A DNA stretch of 64,000 bases from Flavobacterium gelatinilyticum (GCF_027111295.1 NZ_CP114287.1:3348001-3412000), one strand, 5' to 3'. Counted from the stretch's first letter, positions 43,507-52,584 are shown. Program-made: numbers and translations. Notes: generated by a model from the sequence alone, not told the origin.

Positions 43507-44967
43507 TTACTTTCTATTCATAATTCCTTTGATGGTGTCTTTTTCGTTATGGTAGACAAAATACATAAACGCTAGTAATAACGGAATTCCCACGAAATAA
43601 TTTTCTCTAAATCCATAAAATGAAATAGCCGAAAATAAAATTGAAATCCCCAGATAAGCCGAGATTTTATTCATGTCGTAAGGTATTGGATAATATTTAT
43701 TTCCCAAAACATACGAAATCAACATCATACTTCCGTAAGCAGAAATTGTAGCGATAGCCGAACCGTAATAACTGTATTTTGGAATTAATAAATAGTTTAA
43801 AATAAGTGTTACAATTGCTCCTACTATGGAAATATAAGCCCCTATTTTTGTTTTGTCTGTTAGTTTATACCAAACCGATAAGTTGTTGTAAATTCCTAAA
43901 AAGAAGTTTGCCAGAATAATTAACGGCACTACTTTCATTGCTTCCCAATAGGATTTGTTGTCGAGCAGTAAGAATTTTAATATATCGGCAAAAACAATAA
44001 CTCCCAGTAAAATAAGTGAACCAAAAATTACAAAGTATTTCGTGATTACGGCATAAGTCTGAGGTGCGTTTTCGTTTTTGGCATGGCTGAAAAAGAAAGG
44101 TTCGATTCCTAACCTAAAAGCTGTTGCAAAAAGAACCATGAATAATCCCAGCTTGTAACAAGCTGAATAAGCTCCTACTTCTGACTTTGCCAAATTCTCA
44201 GGAAGCAGATATCCTAATAAGATTTTGTCGAAATGTTCATTAACAGCAAAAGCCAGTCCGGCAACGAGAATAGGCAGTCCGTATTTCATCATTTTTTTCC
44301 AAAGTACCGGATCAAATTTTCTTCCAAGTGAAAGATAATTTGGAGAAAGAACAATAAAAGTGGCTAAACTTGCCAATAAATTTGCAATGAAAATATAGGC
44401 GATCTGGAAATTTTCGACATATAAATTATCCCAAACTGAATTTGGATTTGAAGCTGCCAGTTTTGGAAGATACATCAGGAAAAAGATATTCAATAATAAA
44501 TTAATAACCACATTTCCTATTTTAATTGCTGCATACACCATAGGCCTCTGGTTGGCTCTCAGCTTAGAAAATGGTACCAAAACCAAAGCATCTAAAACTA
44601 AAATCCAAACTGAATAGGTAATGTATTGCGCATCTACTTCGGCCCAGTTTGCCAGCGTATTTCTAAAAATTAAAGCTGCGAATAAAAATCCGATCGATGA
44701 CCAAAAAATTGATATTGTAGATGTTGCGATAACATTTTTCTTATCTTCCTCGGCACTGTAAAATCTAAAAAAAGCGGTTTCCATACCGTAGGAAAGAACG
44801 ACATTAAAGAAAACCATCCAGGACAAAACAATCGAAACTTCGCCATATTCTGCAGTTGGTAAAATACCTGTATATAATCTGACCAATAAAAAACTCAGCA
44901 TTCGCGGTAAAACGGTTGCCAGTCCATAAATTGCAGTTTGTTTGAATAGATTTTTATATAATCCCAA
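43507..44967 (-). CDS. Polysaccharide flippase (Wzx-like, MOP superfamily)
   Basis: 486 aa from TTG 44967 (MGLYKNLFKQTAIYGLATVL); the frame opens 13 codons further at another TTG, but the predicted -7 box TATTTTTG lies inside that stretch, so the shorter start is preferred. Twelve to fourteen helices typical of oligosaccharide flippases. It would move lipid-linked repeat units to the periplasmic side. Located with a nucleotidyltransferase in the same operon. Confidence 0.9.
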   Translation of the reverse strand: MGLYKNLFKQTAIYGLATVLPRMLSFLLVRLYTGILPTAEYGEVSIVLSWMVFFNVVLSYGMETAFFRFYSAEEDKKNVIATSTISIFWSSIGFLFAALIFRNTLANWAEVDAQYITYSVWILVLDALVLVPFSKLRANQRPMVYAAIKIGNVVINLLLNIFFLMYLPKLAASNPNSVWDNLYVENFQIAYIFIANLLASLATFIVLSPNYLSLGRKFDPVLWKKMMKYGLPILVAGLAFAVNEHFDKILLGYLLPENLAKSEVGAYSACYKLGLFMVLFATAFRLGIEPFFFSHAKNENAPQTYAVITKYFVIFGSLILLGVIVFADILKFLLLDNKSYWEAMKVVPLIILANFFLGIYNNLSVWYKLTDKTKIGAYISIVGAIVTLILNYLLIPKYSYYGSAIATISAYGSMMLISYVLGNKYYPIPYDMNKISAYLGISILFSAISFYGFRENYFVGIPLLLAFMYFVYHNEKDTIKGIMNRK

Positions 44968-44993
44968 AATAATTAGTAATAAAGTTCGGAAAA

Positions 44994-45001
44994 CAAAAAT
45001 A
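44994..45001 (-). promoter_or_regulatory. Predicted -7 box upstream of the flippase
   Basis: TATTTTTG on the minus strand, 26 bp before TTG 44967. No good -33 box at the normal distance, so confidence is limited. It supports the shorter start. Confidence 0.4.
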
Positions 45002-45057
45002 ACCAATTCTTTGGTTTATTAATGCTTTTAGAGGTTCAATAAAAACTTAAATTCTAT

Positions 45058-45504
45058 TTAATGTGTCAGTTTATTTTCGTCTAAAACTTTAACAAAATGA
45101 AAGCCTTTTGGAGAATATCCCTGATTGTAATAAAATCGATGCGCTCCAAAATTTCCTGTAAAAGCATCAAGGACAATACTGCTGCATCCTATATCTAAAG
45201 CTTTTTTTTCTACAAAATCCGTAAGCAGTTTTCCAATTCCTTTTGAACGGTATTCCGGATTAACCACAAAATTGTCGATTTCCAGATATTTACCTGTCCA
45301 GAGTTTTGTAGCAGACCAACAACCTGTTATGCCCAGACAGATTTCATTTTCGAAAACTCCTATCTGGATATAATTATGAGGAATCATTTCAGAAAGAAAT
45401 GAAGTATATTTTTCAAGGGAAATATTAGGATATAAAAATCGGATCGTTTCTATTTGAGCGGTCATTTCTTCAATGGTGGTAAGCTCTCGTACTTGTAAAG
45501 TCAT
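45058..45504 (-). CDS. GNAT family N-acetyltransferase
   Basis: 148 aa. Acetyl-CoA binding motif A: YRSKGIGKLLTDFVEKKALDIG at about 90-111, followed by GAHRFYYNQGYSPKGFHFVK, the usual motif B. Acetyl acceptor unknown. First gene of the minus-strand series that runs to the EnvC-like gene; 51 bp separate it from the flippase frame. Confidence 0.92.
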   Translation of the reverse strand: MTLQVRELTTIEEMTAQIETIRFLYPNISLEKYTSFLSEMIPHNYIQIGVFENEICLGITGCWSATKLWTGKYLEIDNFVVNPEYRSKGIGKLLTDFVEKKALDIGCSSIVLDAFTGNFGAHRFYYNQGYSPKGFHFVKVLDENKLTH

Positions 45505-45523
45505 TGTTCTAAAGAATAATATT

Positions 45524-45531
45524 CAAAAATA
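45524..45531 (-). promoter_or_regulatory. Predicted -7 box of the GNAT gene
   Basis: TATTTTTG on the minus strand, ending 19 bp before the ATG at 45504; matches TANNTTTG. No clear -33 element. Confidence 0.5.
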
Positions 45532-45850
45532 CTTAAAAATCTTCTAATATTATGTTTAAAACCTGTAAAGGACTTTCATCTGCGATTTTGTCAAAATTTT
45601 TACTATCTAAAAAATTATATGTCATCTAACACTAAACATACATTAAACTTCGTTTCTTTAAAAGAAGACTTCATATTAGCATAACAAAATGAAACTTATA
45701 GAAAAGAAAATGCATCAATTTGACTTTTACAAAAAATAGACATCTAATTAACTTCCTTTGTATTAAAATGTTACATGATTTTTTAATACGACATGTGAAA
45801 TGTGTAAGAATCTATAAAAATTATATAAATTTTTAGAAGTACTTCTATGC
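45532..45850. other. Gene-free stretch between GNAT gene and repeat region
   Basis: About 320 bp of very AT-rich sequence without a convincing reading frame on either strand. The only structure I see is a small hairpin GTATTAAAA / TTTTAATAC (45760-45789). Nothing else recognised. Confidence 0.6.
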
Positions 45851-45858
45851 TAACTTTG
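45851..45858 (+). promoter_or_regulatory. Predicted -7 box of a non-coding transcript
   Basis: TAACTTTG, an exact TANNTTTG match, on the + strand. Transcription would begin at about 45865, which is the first base or so of the tandem repeat units that follow. No good -33 TTTG at N17-23. Confidence 0.5.
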
Positions 45859-45861
45859 TAT

Positions 45862-46132
45862 CAAAGGGAATGAGAAAAGCTAAAATACAACCCTTTAAAA
45901 ACTAAAAGCAAAGCATTGGGACTAATAAAGCTTGTTTGTTCCCACAAAAGACAAAGCAAAGGGATTGATTCTGCTGAAATGTAACCCTTACCAAAAAAAC
46001 AGAGCATTGGGATTAATAAAGCTAGTTTGTTCCCATGAAAGACAAAGCAACAGAGTGATAAAATCTGTGTCAATAATTTTATAAAATGGTATTTGATTCT
46101 CAATTTTTGGGTAAATTGAGAATCACCATTTT
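45862..46132 (+). ncRNA. Candidate structured non-coding RNA: two tandem units plus terminal hairpin
   Basis: Two units begin CAAAGGG at 45862 and 45957 and end at ACAAAG (95 and 91 bp). Their most similar part, 47 bp at 45913-45959 and 46004-46050, has four mismatches. Each unit can form two stems: AAGGG...CCCTT and TGGGA...TCCCA. A long hairpin at 46081-46132 (ATAAAATGGT-attt-GATTCTCAATTT / AAATTGAGAATC-ACCATTTTAT) could end the transcript. The region lacks a convincing ORF; the 80-codon minus-strand frame across it has no codon pattern or homology I recognise. Function unknown. Confidence 0.5.
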
Positions 46133-46175
46133 ATAAACTTTGTTGTTTATAGATGTCTTGAAAAAGAGAACTTCC

Positions 46176-46218
46176 AAAAAAACAGCCGGTGTAAAATATT
46201 TTACACCGGCTGTTTTTT
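46176..46218. terminator. Terminator of the ATP synthase operon
   Basis: AAAAAACAGCCGGTGTAAAA / TTTTACACCGGCTGTTTTTTT, an almost perfect stem of about 20 bp with T runs on both strands, 22 bp after the atpG stop (minus strand). It can also stop transcription arriving from the repeat region. Confidence 0.95.
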
Positions 46219-46239
46219 TATTGAGTATTTTGAGATTTC

Positions 46240-47100
46240 TTATCCGTTCAAAGCTTCTGCTCCACCAACGATTTCTAAGATTTCGTTTGTAATTGCAGCC
46301 TGACGTGCTTTGTTGTAAGTTAATTTCAATTGGTTTCTTAATTCTGTTGCGTTATCAGTTGCTTTGTGCATAGCTGTCATACGTGCTCCGTGTTCTGAAG
46401 CAAATGAATCGCGGATACCTTTGTATAATTGTGTTTTTAAAGACTTAGGAATTAAAGTCAAAACGATTTCCTCTTTTGAAGGTTCAAAAATATAATCTCC
46501 GGCAGAAGCAGATTCATCAGATTTGATTGGTGCTAACGGTAAAAACTGTTCTGTCTGAACAATTTGTGTTGCAGCATTTTTAAACTGATTGTATACTAAT
46601 TCGATTCTGTCATATTCTCCAGATAAGAATTTTTCAGTCAAATTATCAGCAATTCCGGCAACATTTTCGAAAGTCAGGTGATCAAAAATTGCATTATGAT
46701 GACCGTGAACTTTATGAGTTTTACTTAAAACATCGTTTCCTTTTTTACCAATGGCAAAAACATCAACCTGTTTTCCAGCATAAAAATCAGTACGATTTTT
46801 AATCTCTTTAATAACATTTGAATTGAATGCACCACATAAACCTCTGTTTGAAGTTATAGCTACAAGCAATACTTTTTTTACTTCACGTTGTGTTGTGTAA
46901 TTTCCTCCTACTTCACCATCAAGTGTAGCAGAAAGATTTTGCAGTAACTCCGTTAATTTCTCGGCATAAGGGCGCATTGCAGTGATTGCATCTTGTGCTT
47001 TCTTCAGCTTTGCAGCAGAAACCATTTTCATTGCCGATGTAATCTGCATCGTCGATGAAACGGAAGTAATTCTATTACGGATTTCCTTTAAATTTGCCAT
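46240..47100 (-). CDS. atpG: ATP synthase gamma subunit
   Basis: 286 aa. MANLKEIRNRITSVSSTMQITSAMKMVSAAKLKKAQ at the start and the C-terminal NATELRNQLKLTYNKARQAAITNEILEIVGGAEAL are the two helices of the rotor coiled coil. It is the central stalk of F1. Last gene of the operon, after atpA and a 90-bp spacer with a hairpin. Here atpD and atpC do not follow, unlike in E. coli. Confidence 0.97.
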   Translation of the reverse strand: MANLKEIRNRITSVSSTMQITSAMKMVSAAKLKKAQDAITAMRPYAEKLTELLQNLSATLDGEVGGNYTTQREVKKVLLVAITSNRGLCGAFNSNVIKEIKNRTDFYAGKQVDVFAIGKKGNDVLSKTHKVHGHHNAIFDHLTFENVAGIADNLTEKFLSGEYDRIELVYNQFKNAATQIVQTEQFLPLAPIKSDESASAGDYIFEPSKEEIVLTLIPKSLKTQLYKGIRDSFASEHGARMTAMHKATDNATELRNQLKLTYNKARQAAITNEILEIVGGAEALNG

Positions 47101-47129
47101 CTATTAATTAGAAAATGTGACAATTTGAT

Positions 47130-47175
47130 AATTAGATAATTAGAATAATCCTAAGATTTTTCTAATTATCTAATT
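47130..47175. promoter_or_regulatory. Intercistronic hairpin between atpA and atpG
   Basis: Perfect 16-bp arms AATTAGATAATTAGAA (47130-47145) and TTCTAATTATCTAATT (47160-47175) with a 14-bp loop, 14 bp after the atpA stop on the minus strand. Probably an mRNA 3'-end stabiliser or processing site rather than a terminator, since no T run follows. Confidence 0.6.
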
Positions 47176-47189
47176 GACCAATTATCTTA

Positions 47190-48767
47190 TTAGTTATATT
47201 TTGCTGAAACTTCTTTTGCTGCTTTTTCGATAACATCAGTAATGCTGTCATCCAGTTTCCCAGCTTTCAACGCATTAAGCGTATCTTTGTGTTTACTGTT
47301 TAAGTAAGCAATGAAATCTCCTTCAAATTCTTTTACCTTATTTACAGGAACGTTTCTTAATAAGTTTTTAGAACCAGCATAGATAATCGCTACTTGGTTT
47401 TCAACCGGGTAAGGATCATTTAAGCCTTGTTTCAAAATCTCAACGTTTCTTTTTCCTTTTTCGATTACGTTTAAAGTAACAGAATCTAAGTCAGAACCAA
47501 ATTTAGCGAAAGCTTCTAATTCACGGAATTGAGCCTGATCTAATTTTAAAGTTCCAGAAACTTTTTTCATTGATTTAATCTGTGCGTTACCTCCAACACG
47601 AGATACAGAGATACCCACGTTAATTGCAGGACGAACCCCAGAGTTAAACAAATCTCCATCAAGGAAAATCTGACCATCTGTAATCGAGATTACGTTTGTT
47701 GGGATATATGCAGAAACGTCACCAGCCTGAGTTTCGATAATTGGTAATGCAGTTAAAGAACCGCCGCCTTTTACGATAGATTTGATAGAGTCTGGTAAAT
47801 CGTTCATGTTTTTAGCAATTCCATCATCAGCAATTACTTTACAAGCACGCTCTAATAAACGAGAGTGTAAGTAGAAAACGTCTCCAGGATAAGCCTCACG
47901 TCCCGGTGGTCTTCTTAATAAAAGAGAAACCTCACGGTAAGCAACAGCTTGTTTAGACAAGTCATCATAAACGATAAGCGCAGGACGACCTGAATCTCTG
48001 AAGTATTCACCAATTGCAGCACCCGCGAATGGAGCGTAAACCTGCATTGGAGCTGGGTCAGAAGCATTAGCAGCAACGATAACTGTATAAGCCATTGCTC
48101 CTTTTTCTTCTAACATTTTTGCGATTCCTGCTACAGTTGACGCTTTTTGTCCAATTGCAACATATATACAGAATACAGGTTTTCCTGCATCAAAGAATTC
48201 TTTTTGATTTAAGATTGTATCGATACAAACAGTTGATTTACCTGTTTGACGGTCACCAATTACAAGCTCACGCTGTCCACGACCTACCGGGATCATAGCA
48301 TCTACTGCTTTTACTCCAGTTTGTAATGGTTCAGTTACCGGCTGACGGAATACTACACCAGGTGCTTTTCTTTCTAACGGCATTTCGTATAAGTCACCAC
48401 CAATTGGTCCTTTTCCATCAATTGGAAAACCAAGTGTGTTAACAACACGTCCTACCATTTGTTCACCTACTTTAAGAGAAGCAATACGCTGAGTTCTTTT
48501 TGCAGTAGATCCTTCTTTGATTCCAGTTGAAGGTCCTAAAAGTACCACCCCAACATTGTCCTCTTCAAGATTCAATACGATACCTTCCATACCGTTATCA
48601 AATTCTACTAACTCACCATATTGTACATTAGATAGCCCGTAAACACGAGCAATACCATCTCCAACCTGAAGTACTGTTCCTACTTCCTCTAGCGTAGCAC
48701 CAGATTCAAAACCTTCTACTTGCTTTCTTAATATTGCTGAAATTTCAGCAGGTTTGATTTCCGCCAT
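47190..48767 (-). CDS. atpA: ATP synthase alpha subunit
   Basis: 525 aa. P-loop GDRQTGKST at 171-179, and the alpha signature with the arginine finger in [14 protein letters not shown]. Forms the alpha3beta3 head of F1. 38 bp after atpH. Normal length for Bacteroidota. Confidence 0.98.
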   Translation of the reverse strand: MAEIKPAEISAILRKQVEGFESGATLEEVGTVLQVGDGIARVYGLSNVQYGELVEFDNGMEGIVLNLEEDNVGVVLLGPSTGIKEGSTAKRTQRIASLKVGEQMVGRVVNTLGFPIDGKGPIGGDLYEMPLERKAPGVVFRQPVTEPLQTGVKAVDAMIPVGRGQRELVIGDRQTGKSTVCIDTILNQKEFFDAGKPVFCIYVAIGQKASTVAGIAKMLEEKGAMAYTVIVAANASDPAPMQVYAPFAGAAIGEYFRDSGRPALIVYDDLSKQAVAYREVSLLLRRPPGREAYPGDVFYLHSRLLERACKVIADDGIAKNMNDLPDSIKSIVKGGGSLTALPIIETQAGDVSAYIPTNVISITDGQIFLDGDLFNSGVRPAINVGISVSRVGGNAQIKSMKKVSGTLKLDQAQFRELEAFAKFGSDLDSVTLNVIEKGKRNVEILKQGLNDPYPVENQVAIIYAGSKNLLRNVPVNKVKEFEGDFIAYLNSKHKDTLNALKAGKLDDSITDVIEKAAKEVSAKYN

Positions 48768-48805
48768 CTTAATTTATAATTTAGACACTTTTTGTGTTAT
48801 AAAAA

Positions 48806-49339
48806 CTAATTACTTAACTCTCTTTTTAATACTTGTAATCTGTTTGCAACAGAAGCATTGTATTGGTTATCACCTATTCTTAAAATAAACCCGCCGATAA
48901 TTGCAGGATCTACTATATTTTCAATCGTAATTTTTTTATCCGATAAAGTTGCAATTTTAGCCAAAACTTTAGCTTCTAAAGCTGCATCCATAGGAACAGC
49001 TGTAGTTACTTTTGCTACTTCAACTCCATTGCTTTCGTCATATACTTTAGTATATTCTGATGCAATTCCGGCTAAAATTTCAAATCTTTTGTTTTCAAAT
49101 AATAAACGAAACAATCCTTTGGTTACATCATTTACATTTGCAAAAACTTCTAAAAGAGCATTTTGTTTAACTTCAACAGTAGTTGTTGGGTTTTCAATAA
49201 ATGTACTCAATTCTAAATTTGTTTCAATTGCAGAAGCAATTGACTTCATATCGTTATTTACAGCTTCGGCAACACCTTTAGAGTTTGCTAAGTCCAGAAT
49301 TGCTTTTGCATAACGAATTGCTGCTCTTGTACTTGCCAT
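48806..49339 (-). CDS. atpH: ATP synthase delta subunit
   Basis: 177 aa. Helical N-terminal domain (AAIRYAKAILDLANSKG at about 5-21) and the C-terminal signature IVDPAIIGGFILRIGDNQYNASV. It joins F1 to the peripheral stalk. 4 bp after atpF. Confidence 0.96.
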   Translation of the reverse strand: MASTRAAIRYAKAILDLANSKGVAEAVNNDMKSIASAIETNLELSTFIENPTTTVEVKQNALLEVFANVNDVTKGLFRLLFENKRFEILAGIASEYTKVYDESNGVEVAKVTTAVPMDAALEAKVLAKIATLSDKKITIENIVDPAIIGGFILRIGDNQYNASVANRLQVLKRELSN

Positions 49340-49343
49340 AATC

Positions 49344-49844
49344 TTAGTTTAACTTTACGTCACCTAACATTTTCTCAACCAATTTGGTTTGAGATTCTTT
49401 GTTAGATAATTCTTCTTTCAATAATTTTTCAGCGATACTTAATGATAATGTTGAAACTTGAGATTTCAATTCTGCCATTGCAGCATTCTTTTCGCTTTCG
49501 ATAGCAGCTTTAGCTTGCTCGATCATTTTTTGACCTTGTGCTTGTGCTTCGTTTTTAGAATCAGCGATCATTTTCTCTTTCATTTCGCGAGCTTCTTTTA
49601 GCATCGCATCACGCTCAGCACGAGCTTCGTTCAAAATTCTTTGATTGTCAGCTTGTAAATTTTGCATTTCTTGTCTTGCATTTTCAGCAGAAAGTAATGC
49701 ATCTTTAATCCCTTGCTCTCTATCATTTACTGCATCAAGAATTGGTTTCCAAGCGAATTTTTTCAACAAAAATATTAATCCAACAAATATTAATACTTGC
49801 CAAAAGAACAAACCGAATTCAAACTGATTTATTAACTTATCCAT
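49344..49844 (-). CDS. atpF: ATP synthase b subunit
   Basis: 166 aa. One N-terminal membrane helix (FGLFFWQVLIFVGLIFLLKKFAW at 10-32) followed by the long charged coiled coil of the peripheral stalk (about 38-130), and a C-terminal delta-binding part. Separated from atpE by 121 bp that include a strong hairpin. Confidence 0.96.
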   Translation of the reverse strand: MDKLINQFEFGLFFWQVLIFVGLIFLLKKFAWKPILDAVNDREQGIKDALLSAENARQEMQNLQADNQRILNEARAERDAMLKEAREMKEKMIADSKNEAQAQGQKMIEQAKAAIESEKNAAMAELKSQVSTLSLSIAEKLLKEELSNKESQTKLVEKMLGDVKLN

Positions 49845-49919
49845 TATATATGATTATAAATTTTATTTTTTGTCTATCTCTATAATTGCCAAAGCAATTT
49901 CAATGTTTTAATTTTAAAA

Positions 49920-49950
49920 CAATAGTTACAACCAACCGTTGCAACTATTG
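49920..49950. promoter_or_regulatory. Intercistronic hairpin after atpE
   Basis: 13-bp arms with one mismatch: CAATAGTTACAAC / GTTGCAACTATTG, loop 5 nt, starting 15 bp after the atpE stop (minus strand) and followed by TTTTAAAATT. It may act as a partial terminator or as a 3' stabiliser of atpE mRNA. Confidence 0.65.
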
Positions 49951-49965
49951 CTTTTTGTGTTTTAA

Positions 49966-50157
49966 TTAAGATGCGAATAACGCAGCGAAACCAATACCTT
50001 CAATAAGTGCAGCAGCGATAAGCATAGCTGTTTGGATTTTTCCTGAAGCTTCTGGCTGACGAGCGATAGCGTCCATTGCTGAACCACCGATTCTACCAAT
50101 TCCTAATGCTGCTCCGATTACGATTAATCCTGCTCCAATGATATTTGGAATTTCCAT
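49966..50157 (-). CDS. atpE: ATP synthase c subunit
   Basis: 63 aa, two membrane helices. Helix 1 is Gly-rich (GAGLIVIGAALGIGRIGG), the polar loop has the conserved ARQPE (32-36), and helix 2 has the ion-binding Glu53 (AALIEGIGF). No Na+-type Gln/Thr ligand set is obvious, so proton coupling is likely. Forms the rotor ring. Confidence 0.97.
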   Translation of the reverse strand: MEIPNIIGAGLIVIGAALGIGRIGGSAMDAIARQPEASGKIQTAMLIAAALIEGIGFAALFAS

Positions 50158-50253
50158 AATATATAAATTAAAAATTAAACATTCAATTTGATAATAAATT
50201 TACTCTGAAGATATTTAGATTTAAAAAGAAACCTAATACCTTCTCAGGAAATT

Positions 50254-51408
50254 TTAATGGTGATCACCTTCTTCATGATGGTGCTCTTCTACTGCTGAAC
50301 CAAAATAAAGTGCAGACAGCATTGTAAAAATATAGGCTTGTAAAAATGCTACTAAAATCTCTAATATAGAAAGTGCAAATGATAATCCGAAAGATAATGT
50401 ACTACCGATCCAGCTTTTAAAAATAAACATTAATCCGATGATACTCATCAATACGATGTGACCTGCAAATATATTTGCGTACAAACGAATCATTAATGAG
50501 AATGGCTTAATGAAAACTCCTAACAATTCGATAGGTGCTAAAACGATTCTCATTGGTTTTGGCACACCTGGCATCCAGAAAATGTGACCCCAATAATTCT
50601 TATTTGCAGAAATGTTTGTAATTAAGAAAGTAATAATTGCTAAAGCAAATGTAATTGTAAAGTTTCCTGTTGCGTTAATTCCTAGTGGTGTCAATCCGAA
50701 GATATTTAAAAACAATATGAAGAAAAATATTGTCAACAAATAACTCATGTATTTTTTATAATGCTTTTCTCCAATGTTTGGAATTGCAACATCATCTCTG
50801 ATGAAAAGAACAAGTGGTTCAAAAAATCTTCCAACTCCAGAAGCAATTGCTCCATTTTTAGCGTAAGATTTTGCTAAACTTGTAAATAACCAAAACATTA
50901 ATAAAGCTGCAACAAAAATAGAAAGAACTGTTTTTGTAATAGAAAAATCTAAAGGACGAACATTTGTTGGGTGACCTGTTTTTTCGTCTTCGTGAATTTC
51001 TCCAGAAGCTTCTGTTCTGTAAATTTTACCATCGTGGTGGTTAATTACATAATAGTTTCCGTTTGATTCGGCTACTTCATGACCGTGGTGAAATTTAGAA
51101 GAAGAAAAAATGTGTAAACCATTATCCCAGATAATAACAGGTAAAGGGAAACCATAATATTTTCCAGTTTCATCATCTTGTGTTAAAGTAAAGTCGTGAG
51201 AGTCTAACATGTGGTGACCAATAAATGCTTTAATCTTAGATTTAACATCTGTTGGTTCTGCCGAATGATGACCTTCTGAAGCACCTTCGTGAGCTACTTC
51301 AGTTTGAACATGCGCTGAGTCTTTTTCAGAATTTGAAAAACTCATTAATGGAAGACAAGCTACTAAAGCTGCAAGAAAAAATCTGCGTGGTTTGTTTGAA
51401 ATAACCAT
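50254..51408 (-). CDS. atpB: ATP synthase a subunit with long N-terminal extension
   Basis: 384 aa, longer than the E. coli a subunit (271 aa). Residues 1-25 look like a signal peptide (RRFFLAALVACLPLMSFS), then about 130 residues of His/Glu-rich extracytoplasmic sequence, then five membrane helices. The essential Arg is in SLMIRLYANIFAGH. The C-terminus is His-rich (EEHHHEEGDHH). The N-terminal extension with signal is usual in Bacteroidota. It is the first gene after its own predicted promoter. Confidence 0.95.
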   Translation of the reverse strand: MVISNKPRRFFLAALVACLPLMSFSNSEKDSAHVQTEVAHEGASEGHHSAEPTDVKSKIKAFIGHHMLDSHDFTLTQDDETGKYYGFPLPVIIWDNGLHIFSSSKFHHGHEVAESNGNYYVINHHDGKIYRTEASGEIHEDEKTGHPTNVRPLDFSITKTVLSIFVAALLMFWLFTSLAKSYAKNGAIASGVGRFFEPLVLFIRDDVAIPNIGEKHYKKYMSYLLTIFFFILFLNIFGLTPLGINATGNFTITFALAIITFLITNISANKNYWGHIFWMPGVPKPMRIVLAPIELLGVFIKPFSLMIRLYANIFAGHIVLMSIIGLMFIFKSWIGSTLSFGLSFALSILEILVAFLQAYIFTMLSALYFGSAVEEHHHEEGDHH

Positions 51409-51450
51409 ATCGTGGAAAATCTTATTTTTTTACGTTTCTAAAATTCGGTG

Positions 51451-51479
51451 CAAAGGTACATTTTTTATTAATATTCAAA
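51451..51479 (-). promoter_or_regulatory. Predicted promoter of the atpB operon
   Basis: On the minus strand: TTTG (51476-51479), 17-bp spacer, and TACCTTTG (51451-51458), fitting TTTG-N17-23-TANNTTTG. The box ends 42 bp before the atpB ATG. It separates atpB-G from the upstream sprE genes. Confidence 0.7.
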
Positions 51480-51526
51480 AGGATATGAAAAATTATTTTT
51501 AAACCTTGTTTTGAAGAATTGTTATT

Positions 51527-51925
51527 TTAATGCTTTTCATTTAGTAATCGGATAGTTAAAATGGTTTCAAATAACAAAAACAAAATAAATGTTACAAAAA
51601 AGTTCCTTTTTTCAAATGCGATGTTATGAATCTTATCTGACAAAATAGGTCGCATCACCAAATATGACAGAACCATTTGAACACCAGTCCCAAGCATAAA
51701 GAACATTCCTATGCTGTCGAATTTATCTCTTTTGAATTTTAATGCGATTATTAATAGTATCAATGCAAATACTGAAAATATTGCATACAGTACTTCTAAA
51801 CTGTAATGAAAATTATGATCATCCAATTTAAAAAAAGAAAAAACTGCCTTATGTAATATATAGGTAGTAACTACCAGACAAAACAGATGTAAAATTGATT
51901 TGTATTTTTTAAAAAGCATTTTCAA
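51527..51925 (-). CDS. Small membrane protein of the ATP synthase locus (DUF6168-like)
   Basis: 132 aa, four hydrophobic helices at about 10-28, 42-62, 70-92 and 106-126. It lies between atpZ and atpB, where other bacteria have AtpI, and I recall the flavobacterial proteins at this spot as DUF6168. It may assist ATP synthase assembly (AtpI-like role), but that is inferred from position. Confidence 0.82.
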   Translation of the reverse strand: MKMLFKKYKSILHLFCLVVTTYILHKAVFSFFKLDDHNFHYSLEVLYAIFSVFALILLIIALKFKRDKFDSIGMFFMLGTGVQMVLSYLVMRPILSDKIHNIAFEKRNFFVTFILFLLFETILTIRLLNEKH

Positions 51926-51976
51926 TAATTTTATTACAAATATGCAACTTTTATTATATGCTTTTAATGATAAAAA

Positions 51977-52204
51977 TCACTTTGTGTTATTAATTTCGTT
52001 AACTTGTCTTATTACATTGTATAATGCTACAGCAACTCCAACTATAACCAGGATTTTATTATAGTAGACTTTTTCGCTTGGATGGTTTTCGTCTAACCAG
52101 GTTCCGAGATAGGAAAATAAAAAAATAATCGCACCCATCTGAATTGGAATATTGATGAGTGCAATCCATTTATTCTTTTGATTTTTGTTCGGTTCCTTTT
52201 CCAT
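51977..52204 (-). CDS. AtpZ/AtpI-like accessory protein
   Basis: 75 aa, two helices at about 14-33 (IALINIPIQMGAIIFLFSYLG) and 46-66 (KILVIVGVAVALYNVIRQV). The pair of short helices with GTWLD between them is the AtpZ signature. AtpI/AtpZ proteins aid c-ring assembly or Mg/Ca handling for the ATP synthase. Its ATG lies 35 bp inside the end of the bactofilin gene. Confidence 0.87.
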   Translation of the reverse strand: MEKEPNKNQKNKWIALINIPIQMGAIIFLFSYLGTWLDENHPSEKVYYNKILVIVGVAVALYNVIRQVNEINNTK

Positions 52205-52580
52205 CTTCTAATAATATCTGATTAGAATTTGCCAGCATGGTACAGGTTGCTGTGAAGTCAGCTCCAGGTTCTATCGAAAGTTTTCCAACAACTACTTCTC
52301 CGTGGATTTTTGCTGTTGCTTTAATATTAAGGACTTCAAGTACTTTTATTTTTCCGTGAAATTCTCCTTCTATATCGGCATTGTTGCAGATGATTTCTCC
52401 TTTTACTGCGCCGCTCATTCCAATTACCAATTTTCCCTGCGATGTAAAATTTCCAATTAATTCGCCGTCCAGCCTAAAATCAGCTTTTGACACTATATCG
52501 CCTACAATCGAGGTTCCTTCAACAATTCGGTTAGTTTTTCCTAAAAGTTCTGTTCCGTTTTTCTTTACTTTATCAAACAT
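52170..52580 (-). CDS. Bactofilin (polymer-forming cytoskeletal protein)
   Basis: 136 aa. The central part (about 20-112) is a right-handed beta-helix with a short repeat of about 18 residues: GTSIVGDIVSKADFRLDGELIGNFTSQGKLVIG, then VKGEIICNNADIEGEFHGKIKVLEVLNIKATAKIHGEV. It forms filaments near the membrane. 4 bp after sprE and overlapping atpZ, so it is probably co-expressed with a gliding gene. Confidence 0.93.
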   Translation of the reverse strand: MFDKVKKNGTELLGKTNRIVEGTSIVGDIVSKADFRLDGELIGNFTSQGKLVIGMSGAVKGEIICNNADIEGEFHGKIKVLEVLNIKATAKIHGEVVVGKLSIEPGADFTATCTMLANSNQILLEDGKGTEQKSKE

Positions 52581-52584
52581 TATA

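Noticed and set aside
45861..46103. 80-codon open frame on the minus strand across the tandem repeat region
   Set aside because: Composition and repeats explain the open frame; the repeats are not in phase as protein repeats (95 and 91 bp) and no start context or family is visible.
48858..49313. 151-codon open frame on the + strand opposite atpH
   Set aside because: It is the antisense of atpH, a well-defined gene; such long mirror frames are common when codons avoid certain triplets.
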